Made by a program: the position numbers and the translations under genes
The notes under the pieces: generated by a model
Seen by the model: only the letters and a program-made list of their open reading frames with translations
Databases searched by the model: none
Told to the model about the DNA's origin: nothing
Assembly: GCA_013288685.1 (NCBI GenBank)
Contig: JABDBM010000001.1
Coordinates: forward strand, 1-64,000
Reading direction: 5' to 3'
Origin: Bacteroidota bacterium
Lineage (GTDB): Bacteria > Bacteroidota > Bacteroidia > Sphingobacteriales > Sphingobacteriaceae
DNA length: 64,000 nt
Shown: piece after piece, positions 42,466 to 51,050 of the stretch
How the letters are laid out: the number at the start of each line of letters is the position of its first letter
Numbering within the stretch: position 1 is the first letter of the stretch

Positions 42466-42927
42466 CTAAAAGAAACGCTGAAATTCAGTGGGGGCAATTT
42501 TTCGTACCGGAAAAAATATGTTGTTCAGGTGGTCAAAGTCGGAGTCGGTAGTAACTAATTGAAATCCTATCAACGCAGCAAGCGAAGCTATCCACAAGTC
42601 ATTCTTCCCCATGTTTCTCGGCGTCGGGAAAGGATAGTTGTTAAAATTGGGATTTAACTTTTGTGAAAACGCGTCGATTTCCGCGTAAATTTCAACTTAC
42701 GATTGGCTTATTTCTACGATGTTGATTTCATCTAAAAAGTTATCCAAAATATCGTTCCGCTTGACGCCCCATTTATTCTTTAGCGATATTGATTTAATTT
42801 CTGCTTCGGAAACTACAGATGTATAAAGTTTTACGTTCCCCGGATTTATAAAATCAACAAAACTATCTGTGTCGCTTGTTCGCGACCTAAAAAGAAGAAT
42901 ATTTGTATCCAGCAAAATATTCATCAT
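42466..42927 (-). pseudogene. PIN-domain toxin gene broken by an in-frame stop
   Basis: The frame starts MMNILLDTNILLF, has acidic Glu in VVSEAEIKS, and hits TAA at 42697-42699. Reading on in the same frame gives VEIYAEIDAFSQKLNP, then MGKNDLWIASLAALIG and FQLVTTDSDFDHL, which are the second and third acidic motifs of PIN toxins, ending at TAG 42466. Total length is 154 codons, exactly in frame, so one base change would restore it. The toxin is probably off, unless the stop is read through or is a sequencing error. Confidence 0.85.
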
Positions 42928-43143
42928 TTATCATTCGCCATTTGTTCTAACAAACTGGCCCATTCCTCGTCTGTAAAAGGTTCTGGTTTAGGATCTTTTT
43001 TTAGCGCCTTTTTTAATGTTTCATTGTTTTTGCCCGATTTTATACCAAATGCAGTGGCACCCCCGGCAGCTAAAATTTGTTCGGGCGAAACGGTTATATG
43101 TGTTCTGAATGTTGTTTTTTTTTGCTATTTCGTCGTGTTTCAT
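42924..43143 (-). pseudogene. Antitoxin partner broken by a frameshift in an A9 run
   Basis: From ATG 43143 the frame reads MKHDEIAKKNN and soon fails. One fewer A in the nine-A run (43120-43140 region) would give KKTTFRTHITVSPEQILAAGGATAFGIKSG, then PEPFTDEEWASLLEQMANDK, ending TGA at 42924. That end overlaps the toxin ATG as in an antitoxin-toxin operon. The length of 220 bases is 3n+1, in agreement. It could be a real mutation, a phase-variable run, or a homopolymer sequencing error. Confidence 0.75.
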
Positions 43144-43194
43144 TTACAACCTCCATTCTTAGAAATCAAATTTAGTGATATTTAAGCCAAAAAA

Positions 43195-43302
43195 GTTGCT
43201 TCCCTTTCAAAAAATCCTTAAAATAACTACACTCGCTTATGCTGTCTTATACAAGGCTGTTTTTGAATAATTGCTTTTTGGCGTTTTAAAGTAGGGGTCC
43301 GT
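43195..43302 (-). pseudogene. Relic of the C-terminus of the 820-residue exported protein
   Basis: Minus strand reads DPYFKTPKSNYSKTALYKTA, then after a one-base shift SECSYFKDFLKGK. The intact protein at 44823-47285 ends NPYFKTLKDNYSKTAFYKTA then IDECSYFRDFLKGNGK. The match extends over about 33 residues with a stop and shift in the middle. It is a leftover of a former second copy, next to the second YWKNG lipoprotein. Confidence 0.85.
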
Positions 43303-43437
43303 TTTATAATTAAATCCCGATAATCATCGGGACATTAAAGTCAAGTAGAAGTCCGAAAGACGTGGCAAAGCATTTTTGGCTCTATGACGCTTTGTATGGG
43401 TGTTTGGTTTTAATAGCTTTTAAAGTAACTTTTCCTA

Positions 43438-43690
43438 ATGGCCATCGGCCCGGCACATATTGTAGCCACGGGTTTCAACCCGTGGGACGATATAAAAGGA
43501 CAACCAAAGTGCCATCGGCACGGCTCATGTTTTGGTGAAAATCGGGTGCCCACGGTCTTATTTAAACTATATCGCTTCGATAATATGGAAACGAACCTAC
43601 GGTTCTTAAACGCTTTCTTCTTTTTTCCACGGGTTGAAACCCGTGGAAAAAAGATTGCCCGAGGCTACGCCTCTGATTCGGACGAAAGAA
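43438..43690. repeat. Repeat island with CCACGGGTTTCAACCCGTGG palindromes
   Basis: CCACGGGTTTCAACCCGTGG (43466-43485) and its complement form CCACGGGTTGAAACCCGTGG (43627-43646) flank CATCGGCACGGCTCATG-like and CCTACGGTTCTTAAACGC-like motifs. The pair of palindromes about 160 bases apart looks like the ends of a non-coding element. A frame across it (43438-43773) is repeat, not a gene. Confidence 0.75.
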
Positions 43691-43739
43691 GTCTATTGTG
43701 GTTTTACCCATACAACGCTCATCGAAACGCATTTTTTCT

Positions 43740-44759
43740 CTATTTTTGCAAAATCCCCATCGCATTAGGATAAAACCTGCCACCTAATAACGATGCCACT
43801 CCGTTTTGCCATAAAACGCCATCTCCCTGGGCATTAATCCCTGCCACACAAACAACACCGCCATTTATCACAATGGTATTTGCCAGCGACGATTCACTTG
43901 ATAGTACTGTTAAAGCGCCATTCCGCCAGTAAGCCGCCTTAGCCACGCCATCGGAAGTAGTTATGGTGCCTGCGAAATAGATATTATCGCCGTCGAAGCA
44001 AATGGCATTAACGGTGGAGCCGTGTGCGTTGTCGTCAAGCTTTACAGCCGCACCGTTTTTCCAGTAAGTTGCATTTTTATTGCTGAAACCTGCCACATAA
44101 GTATCAGCGCCCCATGTTTTTACCATGTTTGCCCATCCGTTTGATGAGCCGTCGGTTAATTTGGTTAATGCTCCGTTTTTCCAGTAAGCGGCTACCGAGT
44201 TACCATTTGAAGCGGTCATCATCCCGGCAATATAAACATCGGTACCGTTAACGGCGATAGAAAATGCGTCCGCATCGGCCGAACCATCGGTTAGTTGGGT
44301 AGCGACGCCGTTTTTCCAGTACGCGGCCATTGTTTTGCCGCTTGCAGCATATATTAAACCGGCAACGTAAACATCGGCGCCGCTCACGGCAATGGCATTG
44401 GCCTGCCCGCCAAAAGTACCACCTGGTAGGTTCACAATGCTGCCGTTTTTCCAATATACCGCAGTATTTACCGGCGTCCCGCCCAAGGTTATACCAGCAA
44501 CATATACATCGGCGCCATTGGTAAAAATATTGTTGGCCGAACCCCAGGTGTTACCACCCGATAATAGTGTAACGGAGTCATTAAGCCAGTATGCAGGTAC
44601 ATTAGGAACAGTAGTGCCGACGGTAGCACCCACTATATAAAGATCGCCCTTGGCCGTAGGGAAGGGTTGAGTGGTAGTAACCGGCTTATCCAGCTTACGG
44701 CAATCGGTTATCAGGCATATAAAAACCAAAGCTGCGGAAGTGTATTTTTTTAAAGGCAT
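43740..44759 (-). CDS. YWKNG-repeat lipoprotein, copy 2
   Basis: Start at ATG 44759; signal and lipobox LVFICLITDCRKLDK. The mature 315 residues are about seven repeats with the core AAYWKNG and DVYVAG/DVYIAG, each followed by a loop such as LTDGSSNGWAN. The repeat is the same as in the gene at 36367-37422, so the two arose by duplication. In between lies the relic of the gene that now follows this one. Possible role is a surface-displayed propeller or solenoid; no family name is known to me. Confidence 0.75.
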   Translation of the reverse strand: MPLKKYTSAALVFICLITDCRKLDKPVTTTQPFPTAKGDLYIVGATVGTTVPNVPAYWLNDSVTLLSGGNTWGSANNIFTNGADVYVAGITLGGTPVNTAVYWKNGSIVNLPGGTFGGQANAIAVSGADVYVAGLIYAASGKTMAAYWKNGVATQLTDGSADADAFSIAVNGTDVYIAGMMTASNGNSVAAYWKNGALTKLTDGSSNGWANMVKTWGADTYVAGFSNKNATYWKNGAAVKLDDNAHGSTVNAICFDGDNIYFAGTITTSDGVAKAAYWRNGALTVLSSESSLANTIVINGGVVCVAGINAQGDGVLWQNGVASLLGGRFYPNAMGILQK

Positions 44760-44822
44760 GACGGTAAATAAAATCAATAGCCTTTACGTGTTTTTTGCGT
44801 TAGTGATACGTTTTTGAGATTT

Positions 44823-47285
44823 TTATTTGCCGTTCCCTTTTAGAAAATCGCGGAAATAACTGCATTCATCTATTGCTGTTTTATAAAAGGCAGTTTTTGA
44901 ATAATTGTCTTTTAAGGTTTTAAAGTAAGGGTTACTTATTGCAGCATGATCATATTCACCATCCCGCCTTGAATAGGGTTCGTGATGTATTTGTGTTTGG
45001 TAACATAAAGCCAGCATAAAAGTGCACTTCGCCTTAAATTGATTATCGTTGCTCAAAGCACTTGCCTTAAGGTAATACTTTTTAGCGGAAGCCACTTTCA
45101 GGAAATCAGCATCGTAATAATTTTCGGACTTGCGGCCTATATCGTACACCGACCAGGTATAGGTGGTTAAATACCACGAGTTTCCATAAAATGATGTATT
45201 GTACAAGCCGTTAGCCATACTATAATAATATTGGGCTGCGTTGTTTGGGTTTACTTTAACTAGTTTTTCCAACCTCGCCATCTGTAGGGCAAACATTGGT
45301 TTTGAATATTGCTTTGTGTGACTGGTATCGTATTTTTCCCGTGTGGATACAATGAACGGATCATAACTATATTCCTTTTTCGTATCCCAATCATCAAAAG
45401 GTGTATGCTTTGATTTATTGACCGGGATATTTTCAAATGCGTTTACGGCTTTTTGATATTTATGCTCGCGCAAATAAGCTGTGCCGAGCAAATCGTATAA
45501 ATCGTACAGCATTTTACGGTCGGCGCCGCCGACTAATAATTGTAAATAAGGTGTTTTTTCAGGTGTTTTTATCAACTGAATCATTTTTACAAAATCATAA
45601 GAATGCACTTTCCTGTGCAAAAAATCGGGCATTTTAAATCCTAAAGCTTTTTCCCAGTATTTAGCGGGTCTGATGGTTAACTTGCTGTTAAGGATCGCTA
45701 TAGCAGCCATGGCGGTATCTTTTTGCCGCATATAGGCGGGTGCCAAAACGTAAAAATAAAAATCGCGCGATGAAGCCGAATAGCTTTTATCGGAGTAATC
45801 AGCCTGGTATCCCTCATCATAATAGCTGTGTTTTTTGACGACGTTGTGCTTTTCCCATTTTACCTTGTTGTTTAGCCAGGTTAATGATGGCACCAATTCC
45901 TGTTCGTTCAGCGTATCCAGCGTTTTTATTTTTTGTGATAGTAGTAACAGTTTTACCATCTGTTTTTGATCCTCCAAAGGCGGGACTAATTTTAGGCTAT
46001 CCGTTGCCGACAAAGCAGTGAGTCCGCCGCTGTTATCATCCTGTATCCACGAAAGATATGCGATAGCGATATTGCCCAACGCTGGTTCATTATACTTATT
46101 TTCGGTTGCCAGCCGCAGGCAAAAGGCTTTAAGTTTTGGTATATACGCTTTTTGCTTTTTAGCCGTGCTATCTTCGCCTACATATGGCGAACCCCAGCTA
46201 TAAGGGTTATGGCTGGCTGTTTTGTCCAGCTTTCGCGATAAATAGCTTTCTTCAATTTTGTTGATTTCTCTAACCAGCAATAGCTTTATCAGCGGCGATT
46301 TGGGTTGGCATTGGTAAACTTCCTCTAAAGCTTTAAGGCTTACCTTGTGTGTGTTGAAACCGGTTATGGCATATACAAAAGCTTTTTCGTTACCCGTTTT
46401 GGCAAACTTTATGACGTTTTGAGGTTTTACCTTTATGTTATTAAAATCATGAAAAGCCTGTATACGGCGTTCGGGGTAGTTGGCAAACACTTTTGAAAAC
46501 AGGAAGGCCGCTTTTGCGGGATTGCCGGTATGCCATTCTTCCCCGGCTGTTAACGATAGTGCCCAGCCCATCACGTGGCTTTTTGATTTTGAATTTGCTA
46601 TATAACGTTCGTATATACCATTAGCTTCTTTATAATCCCCACCGTAGTGCATTAGCCGCTGGGCCTGGTAATAGTAACGCAATTTTAGAAATGCGTTTTT
46701 TTCGCCATCAGCCTTTTGTATGGCATCCTTTGCTTTTACTATTAGCGCCTTGCCATTAAAAATCTTAGGGTTCCACTTATTATCTAATACGGTCGCTGTT
46801 AAATGTTCCGCAACTTTCGCAAAGCGATAGTATTGCAAATCGTTATTATGACGTCCGGATACCAACGCTTTTAAAAATGTATTTGGTTTTAAACTATCAG
46901 GAAGTAGTTTATTAGGTTTCAGGTAATTTAGCAGCAACAATGAATCGGACTTGGTATCCAATTGGTACATAGCCTTGTTAACATCGTTTTTTAATACGCC
47001 ATTCCCCAAATGATGTGCCCACTCGGCCGAATTAACTTCCGCTTCGTTTACTGGGTTTTCATCGTTGTTTAAAAACATCATCCCGTTAAAATAAAACGAC
47101 TGGTAATCGTTGTTGGGTTGAATGTTATTATGGAAAAACGAAATGTAATAATCATAAGGATCAGCTTCCGGCCCGCAGGCCAAATCCATTGCTATACCAA
47201 TAAAAAATACTGCAAAAAAGCTAACGCAGTAAATTACTGACCGTTTCCAGGTCGTGATAGGAGTAGGATTTAACGATGGTTTCAT
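44823..47285 (-). CDS. Large exported protein of unknown function, TPR-like
   Basis: 820 residues. An N-terminal hydrophobic helix (VIYCVSFFAVFFIGIAMDLACG) is a signal or lipobox (Cys37). The mature part is mostly alpha-helical with tetratricopeptide-like features: LRYYYQAQRLMHYGGDYKEANGIYERYI, AFLFSKVFANYPERR, LLGTAYLREHKYQKAVNAFENIP and CTFMLALCYQTQI. It starts inside the last 65 bases of the gene upstream, so the two are translationally linked. A decayed second copy of its 3' end is at 43195-43302. No function can be named. Confidence 0.72.
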   Translation of the reverse strand: MKPSLNPTPITTWKRSVIYCVSFFAVFFIGIAMDLACGPEADPYDYYISFFHNNIQPNNDYQSFYFNGMMFLNNDENPVNEAEVNSAEWAHHLGNGVLKNDVNKAMYQLDTKSDSLLLLNYLKPNKLLPDSLKPNTFLKALVSGRHNNDLQYYRFAKVAEHLTATVLDNKWNPKIFNGKALIVKAKDAIQKADGEKNAFLKLRYYYQAQRLMHYGGDYKEANGIYERYIANSKSKSHVMGWALSLTAGEEWHTGNPAKAAFLFSKVFANYPERRIQAFHDFNNIKVKPQNVIKFAKTGNEKAFVYAITGFNTHKVSLKALEEVYQCQPKSPLIKLLLVREINKIEESYLSRKLDKTASHNPYSWGSPYVGEDSTAKKQKAYIPKLKAFCLRLATENKYNEPALGNIAIAYLSWIQDDNSGGLTALSATDSLKLVPPLEDQKQMVKLLLLSQKIKTLDTLNEQELVPSLTWLNNKVKWEKHNVVKKHSYYDEGYQADYSDKSYSASSRDFYFYVLAPAYMRQKDTAMAAIAILNSKLTIRPAKYWEKALGFKMPDFLHRKVHSYDFVKMIQLIKTPEKTPYLQLLVGGADRKMLYDLYDLLGTAYLREHKYQKAVNAFENIPVNKSKHTPFDDWDTKKEYSYDPFIVSTREKYDTSHTKQYSKPMFALQMARLEKLVKVNPNNAAQYYYSMANGLYNTSFYGNSWYLTTYTWSVYDIGRKSENYYDADFLKVASAKKYYLKASALSNDNQFKAKCTFMLALCYQTQIHHEPYSRRDGEYDHAAISNPYFKTLKDNYSKTAFYKTAIDECSYFRDFLKGNGK

Positions 47286-48267
47286 CGAGATGGAAGTAGA
47301 TAATGTTGACGGAATCTGTTTTTATTAAGGGCGACAAATAACTTGCAGCAGCCTCCAAATCGGGCATAGAGATATCCTCCCAACGCACTTCATCGGCTTT
47401 ATTTAATCCAAATTCAGGAAGATCTTTGGCTGCTTTGTAAATGTTATTTGCTATAAATATAAACTGATTTTTATCAATTAAATTAACTTTTTTTATTCTT
47501 TTTGAAATACCTAAATATTCCTGATCGCGGAACGCAACAGCCCATTTAAACAAGGGTAAACCGATGTCGGTTGGCATAGGGTAACGACCAATATTATCAT
47601 TGGCGTATTTTTTTAACTCGCTGATATCCAGTATTGAATTCTGGTGGCCGTACCTGCGCAGGTTGCCCATATTATAGCACATCAGCATCACCCGGTTTAC
47701 CGGTGGTATGCCGCTGCTCCGTTGGTTTTTTAACTGGTGCAGACGCAGCGTAGCCGATAGTATTTTGTGTTTTAAAACCGGGTTTAATTTTAGCCGGTTA
47801 AGCAAGTAAAAATAGCTATCACGGGTAGTTGCAGTCCAGTCGCAATCTATTTGTAATTCGTTAAATCTTTTTTTGCCGGCTTGTTCTACTTTGCTGTTTA
47901 CAAAAAGTATTATTTTATTGGCGAGGTCGTTTAGCTTAGGTGTATCAAGGGTTTTTAAAACATCATTTACAATAAATACCACCGGCACAATTTGCACGGT
48001 ATCGGGTATTTTACCTTTAAATATAACAGGCGAAATTGGGATGGGCGTTGTGCCGTCATCATCCATATTAACATCCATTATGCGCACGTACAATTTGTGT
48101 GTATTAAAATGATGCAGGTAGGCGGCTTCGGTGGTATTGGTTTTATAAATAGTTTTCCAGTAGTAAAAAGAGGTATTTATGGTTTTGGGGTGATGGCAGG
48201 AGGGGAGTAAAGAGGCAAGAAGCAGGAGGGCAAGAAGATGGGTCCCGACTTTTATGGATTTTTTCAT
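47221..48267 (-). CDS. Unknown lipoprotein with TIM-barrel/DUF3142-like features
   Basis: Start moved to ATG 48267 because it opens a signal peptide (LLALLLLASLLPSCHH, a lipobox). The longer frame (to 48441) would run through a repeat element. About 348 residues. FNELQIDCDWTATTRDSYFYLLNRL and RVMLMCYNMGNLRRYG resemble barrel strands of DUF3142/GH18-like proteins (a conserved D-x-D strand), but this is only a similarity by eye. It overlaps the start of the 820-residue protein by 65 bases, suggesting the two act together at the cell surface. Confidence 0.65.
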   Translation of the reverse strand: MKKSIKVGTHLLALLLLASLLPSCHHPKTINTSFYYWKTIYKTNTTEAAYLHHFNTHKLYVRIMDVNMDDDGTTPIPISPVIFKGKIPDTVQIVPVVFIVNDVLKTLDTPKLNDLANKIILFVNSKVEQAGKKRFNELQIDCDWTATTRDSYFYLLNRLKLNPVLKHKILSATLRLHQLKNQRSSGIPPVNRVMLMCYNMGNLRRYGHQNSILDISELKKYANDNIGRYPMPTDIGLPLFKWAVAFRDQEYLGISKRIKKVNLIDKNQFIFIANNIYKAAKDLPEFGLNKADEVRWEDISMPDLEAAASYLSPLIKTDSVNIIYFHLDETIVKSYSYHDLETVSNLLR

Positions 48268-48300
48268 AACACGGTATTTTCTTTCCTTGACGTATTTTAT

Positions 48301-48404
48301 GTAGAGACGCGATACTTCGCGTCTCCTGCATACCGGTAAGCGACATAAATGCAGATAAGTATGGTTGAGCGCATGGTGGGAGACGCGAAGTATCGCGTCT
48401 CTAC
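48301..48404. repeat. Composite palindromic repeat, GAGACGCGA family (second copy)
   Basis: GTAGAGACGCGATACTTCGC at the left and GGGAGACGCGAAGTATCGCG at the right enclose a spacer with CCGGTAAGCGACATAAATGC and TATGGTTGAGCGCATGGTGG. The same order of parts is seen at 5593-5765, so it is one mobile or amplified element type. Confidence 0.85.
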
Positions 48405-48412
48405 GCAAAAAA

Positions 48413-49648
48413 TTATCCCAGCGCTTCTTTAAAATCCCCAATCAAATCATCCAAATCCTCAATACCGATAGATAACCGGATCAATGAATCAGCAATGCCC
48501 ATTTCGGCCCTTTTAACCGGGCCTAATTCGTTAAAAATGGTTTGCGCAACGGGTATAGCCAGGGTACGGGTATCGCCCAGGTTGCTGGATTTTATAACTA
48601 ATTTCAGTTTGTTTAAAAATGCAAGGCAGTCAATGCTATCGTCCACTTCAATGCTCATCAGCGCACCATATTTGGCGAACAGATGGGTAGCCATGTCGTG
48701 CTGCGGGTGCGATTTAAGGCCGGGATAATTTACTTTTTTAATCATCGGGTGGCCCTCGAAAAACGTCGCCAGCGCAAATGCGTTGTTACTGGCGCGTTCC
48801 ATGCGCAGGGCCAGGGTCTCGGAACCTACAGAAATAGAGTGTGCAGCTTCGGGAGCTAAAGTACCTCCTGCATCGCGCAGTCCTTTTTTGCGGATTTGTG
48901 TTATACCTAAAACTTCGGGTTTTACGGTTGTTTTAAAGCCTTCGAATATGTTGGCAAAATTGCTCCAGTCAAATAAGCCGGTATCAGTAACGCTGCCACC
49001 TAAAGCATTACCATGCCCGCCAATGTATTTGGTTAGCGAGTTGATAACCAGGCTCGCTTTTACATTGATAGGTTTAAATATATAAGGCGACGTCATGGTG
49101 TTGTCCACAACGTAGATGATGCCTTTTTCTTCGCACAAATTGCCGATTTTTTCCAGGTCAACTATCTGCGTTGCCGGGTTGGCAATGGTTTCAACAAACA
49201 ACATTTTGGTGTTGGGTTGCAGGGCCTCTTTCACATTTTCTATGGAAGTAGCATCAACAAAAGTGATATCTAAACCCATATCCATGTAACTCTGGAATAC
49301 GCTGCGGGTATTACCGAACAAATATGAACTGGCTAATATATGATCGCCATGTTTAATGAGGGCCAGTACAGTAGCTGCAATTGCGGCCATACCGGTTGAA
49401 AAGGCAATGGTAGCCGTTCCGTTTTCCATCTGCGTAACCTTATGCTCCAGCGCCGAAACGGTTGGATTTCCCTGGCGCGAGTAAGCATAACCTTTTTTCT
49501 TATTCTGAAAAACATCAACCAAATCCTGCACATCATCGTAACCATAAGTTACAGCGGTGTGGATGGGCTTATGTAAAGCGCCATGTTCAGGTTTGGTTAA
49601 ACGGTCGGAGTGGAGTATGGTGGTAGTAAAGCCTTTTTTAGTAGTCAT
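48413..49648 (-). CDS. Cystathionine gamma-synthase/O-acylhomoserine sulfhydrylase-family PLP enzyme
   Basis: 411 residues of the Cys/Met metabolism PLP family. The opening HSDRLTKPEHGALHKPIHTAVTY, YSRQGNPTVSALEHKVTQMENG, FSTGMAAIAATVLALIKHGD, and the PLP Lys in VINSLTKYIGGHGNALGG are characteristic. Members make cystathionine or homocysteine, or split methionine; the sequence does not settle which. A role in methionine biosynthesis is likely. No SAM riboswitch was seen upstream, where instead a 66-bp tandem repeat lies. Confidence 0.88.
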   Translation of the reverse strand: MTTKKGFTTTILHSDRLTKPEHGALHKPIHTAVTYGYDDVQDLVDVFQNKKKGYAYSRQGNPTVSALEHKVTQMENGTATIAFSTGMAAIAATVLALIKHGDHILASSYLFGNTRSVFQSYMDMGLDITFVDATSIENVKEALQPNTKMLFVETIANPATQIVDLEKIGNLCEEKGIIYVVDNTMTSPYIFKPINVKASLVINSLTKYIGGHGNALGGSVTDTGLFDWSNFANIFEGFKTTVKPEVLGITQIRKKGLRDAGGTLAPEAAHSISVGSETLALRMERASNNAFALATFFEGHPMIKKVNYPGLKSHPQHDMATHLFAKYGALMSIEVDDSIDCLAFLNKLKLVIKSSNLGDTRTLAIPVAQTIFNELGPVKRAEMGIADSLIRLSIGIEDLDDLIGDFKEALG

Positions 49649-50030
49649 GATGGGGCGAATTTCATGAATTAATGCGAATTTAAGAATTTAAATAAGCACG
49701 AATTTTCTTAATTGGGGTTTACGAATTTAAATAGACACGAATTTCACGAATTGAGCGAATTTTAAGACGAATTAAGAAATATTTTGGTGAATTTAAATAG
49801 ACATGAATTTCACGAATCGAGCGAATTTTAAGACGAATTGAAAAATAAGTTTGCGAATTTAAATAGACACGAATTTCACGAATTGAGCGAATTTTAAGAC
49901 GAATTAAGAAATAGATTTATAAATTTAAATAGACACGAATTTTAGATGGGTCGAAAATTGAATTTAATTAGTGTCAATTAGAGCAATTCGTGAAATTCGT
50001 ACTTTTTAAATTCGTACGCATCCTATCGCA
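49649..50030. other. 382-base spacer made of AATTTCACGAATT repeats
   Basis: It includes a 66-bp tandem array at 49723-49942 and further AATTCGTGAAATTCGT motifs to 50010. No gene was recognised. Similar motifs border the next gene at 50410-50580. Confidence 0.7.
49723..49942. repeat. 66-bp tandem repeat, three full copies and a partial
   Basis: Units begin at 49723, 49789, 49855 and 49921 (exact period 66) and contain AATTTAAATAGACACGAATT, then TCACGAATTGAGCGAATTTT, then AAGACGAATT. The copies differ by a few bases. The period is a multiple of 3 and about six helix turns. Confidence 0.9.
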
Positions 50031-50405
50031 TTAAAAAAGTACCCGATGATATTCCAAAGATGGTGTGCCGAAGTTGATTACGATACCTAATTTAAGCCCT
50101 GATGCTTTTATATAATTTAGTGTTTGTTTGATGTACGGCTCGCCGATATATGTTCCGGTTTTTATTTCGAGGATGATAGTATCATAAACAACAAAATCAG
50201 CGATGTAATAATGTTTCAATTTTTGTTCTTTGTAAACTATATCGAATTGTTTTTCCCTAACAAATGGAATTCCTAACCTGATAAATTCAAGCTCAAGCGC
50301 ATCTTTGTAAACCGCCTCCATAAAACCATGACCTAATATCTTGTGGACTTCGAAGCAAGCACCAACGATTTTATAAGATTCTTGTTTAAATAATATATCA
50401 GCCAT
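50031..50405 (-). CDS. GxxExxY-type small protein
   Basis: 124 residues. The name-giving motif is GHGFMEAVYKDAL (G-x-x-E-x-x-Y), followed by VREKQFDIVYKEQKLKHYYIADFVVYDTIILEIKT and NYIKASGLKLGIVINFGTPSLEYHRV. That is the PDDEXK-like GxxExxY family, widespread in Bacteroidota and of unknown role. Two stretches of AATTCGTG-type repeat flank it (49649-50030 and 50410-50580), typical of genes carried in repeat-rich islands. Confidence 0.88.
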   Translation of the reverse strand: MADILFKQESYKIVGACFEVHKILGHGFMEAVYKDALELEFIRLGIPFVREKQFDIVYKEQKLKHYYIADFVVYDTIILEIKTGTYIGEPYIKQTLNYIKASGLKLGIVINFGTPSLEYHRVLF

Positions 50406-50409
50406 AGTT

Positions 50410-50580
50410 TTTTAATTAAAATAGACACTAATTTTCGCAAATTATTCGAATTTCACGAACAAAAAAAGTAGATCCTAATTCAAATTATCCGAACTAATAT
50501 CGAACTGAATTTGTGTAATTCGAATAATTAGTGAAATTCGTGTTTATTCAATTCGTACGCATTCAATTCGAGAAATTAAT
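50410..50580. repeat. AATTTCACGAA / TTCGTGAAATT inverted repeat spacer
   Basis: Motifs such as TTCGAATTTCACGAAC and AATTAGTGAAATTCGTG are mutually complementary across the gap between the GxxExxY gene and dtd. Same family as the 66-bp array and as 56280-56370. Confidence 0.7.
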
Positions 50581-50582
50581 AC

Positions 50583-51041
50583 ATGAGAGCAGTAATACAA
50601 CGCGTTGCCGAAGCCAGTTGCAAGGTTGATGGCGAAATAATCGGAACAATAGGTTTAGGTTTCTTAGTTTTGATAGGCATTGAAGAGGCCGACACCGATG
50701 AAGACTTGCAATGGCTGGCTCAAAAAATAGCGAACCTGCGGGTGTTTGGCGATGAAAACGGGTTGATGAACAAAGGTTTAGCCGATATTGACGGCGGGAT
50801 ATTACTCATTTCGCAATTCACACTGTTTGCGCAAACTAAAAAGGGAAACCGGCCGTCGTTTATTAAAGCTGCCAGGCCCGATAAGGCGATACCGATGTAC
50901 GAGCAAATGATAAAGACGCTGCAAGCTTTAACCGGCAAAACAATTGCTACCGGCATTTTTGGGGCCGATATGAAGATTAGTTTAACCAATGATGGACCTG
51001 TGACGATCATAATGGATACAAAAGATAAGGACAACCACTAA
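50583..51041 (+). CDS. dtd: D-aminoacyl-tRNA deacylase
   Basis: 152 residues, the usual Dtd length. Key motifs: MRAVIQRVAEASCKVDG at the start, LLISQFTLFAQTKKGNRPSF (the catalytic SQFTL) and SLTNDGPVTIIMDT (the GPVT motif, here NDGPVT). It removes D-amino acids (and Gly from tRNA-Ala) from tRNA, a translation proofreading enzyme. A palindromic BIME element follows it. Confidence 0.95.
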   Translation: MRAVIQRVAEASCKVDGEIIGTIGLGFLVLIGIEEADTDEDLQWLAQKIANLRVFGDENGLMNKGLADIDGGILLISQFTLFAQTKKGNRPSFIKAARPDKAIPMYEQMIKTLQALTGKTIATGIFGADMKISLTNDGPVTIIMDTKDKDNH

Positions 51042-51050
51042 ACCAAATTT

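Larger units (their letters stand above)
43144..43739. other. Spacer with a gene relic and a repeat island
   Basis: 43195-43302 is a decayed copy of the 3' end of the 820-residue protein gene (separate entry). 43438-43690 is a repeat island with ACGGGTTTCAACCCGTGG palindromes (separate entry). CCCGATAATCATCGGG at 43316-43331 is a small palindrome. No intact gene is present. Confidence 0.65.

Noticed and set aside
43438..43773. Open frame of 111 codons
   Set aside because: It crosses the CCACGGGTTTCAACCCGTGG repeat island and runs into the lipoprotein gene on the other strand; no protein-like composition.
48267..48441. Longer start for the 47221 gene
   Set aside because: The extra N-terminal part crosses the GAGACGCG repeat and is Arg/His-rich, while ATG 48267 begins a signal peptide with a lipobox.
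48413..49648. SAM riboswitch upstream of the transsulfuration-family gene
   Set aside because: No SAM-riboswitch core was seen in 49649-50030; the space is filled by the 66-bp repeat.
49723..49942. Possible CRISPR array
   Set aside because: Units are contiguous 66-bp copies without unique spacers, and no cas genes are near.
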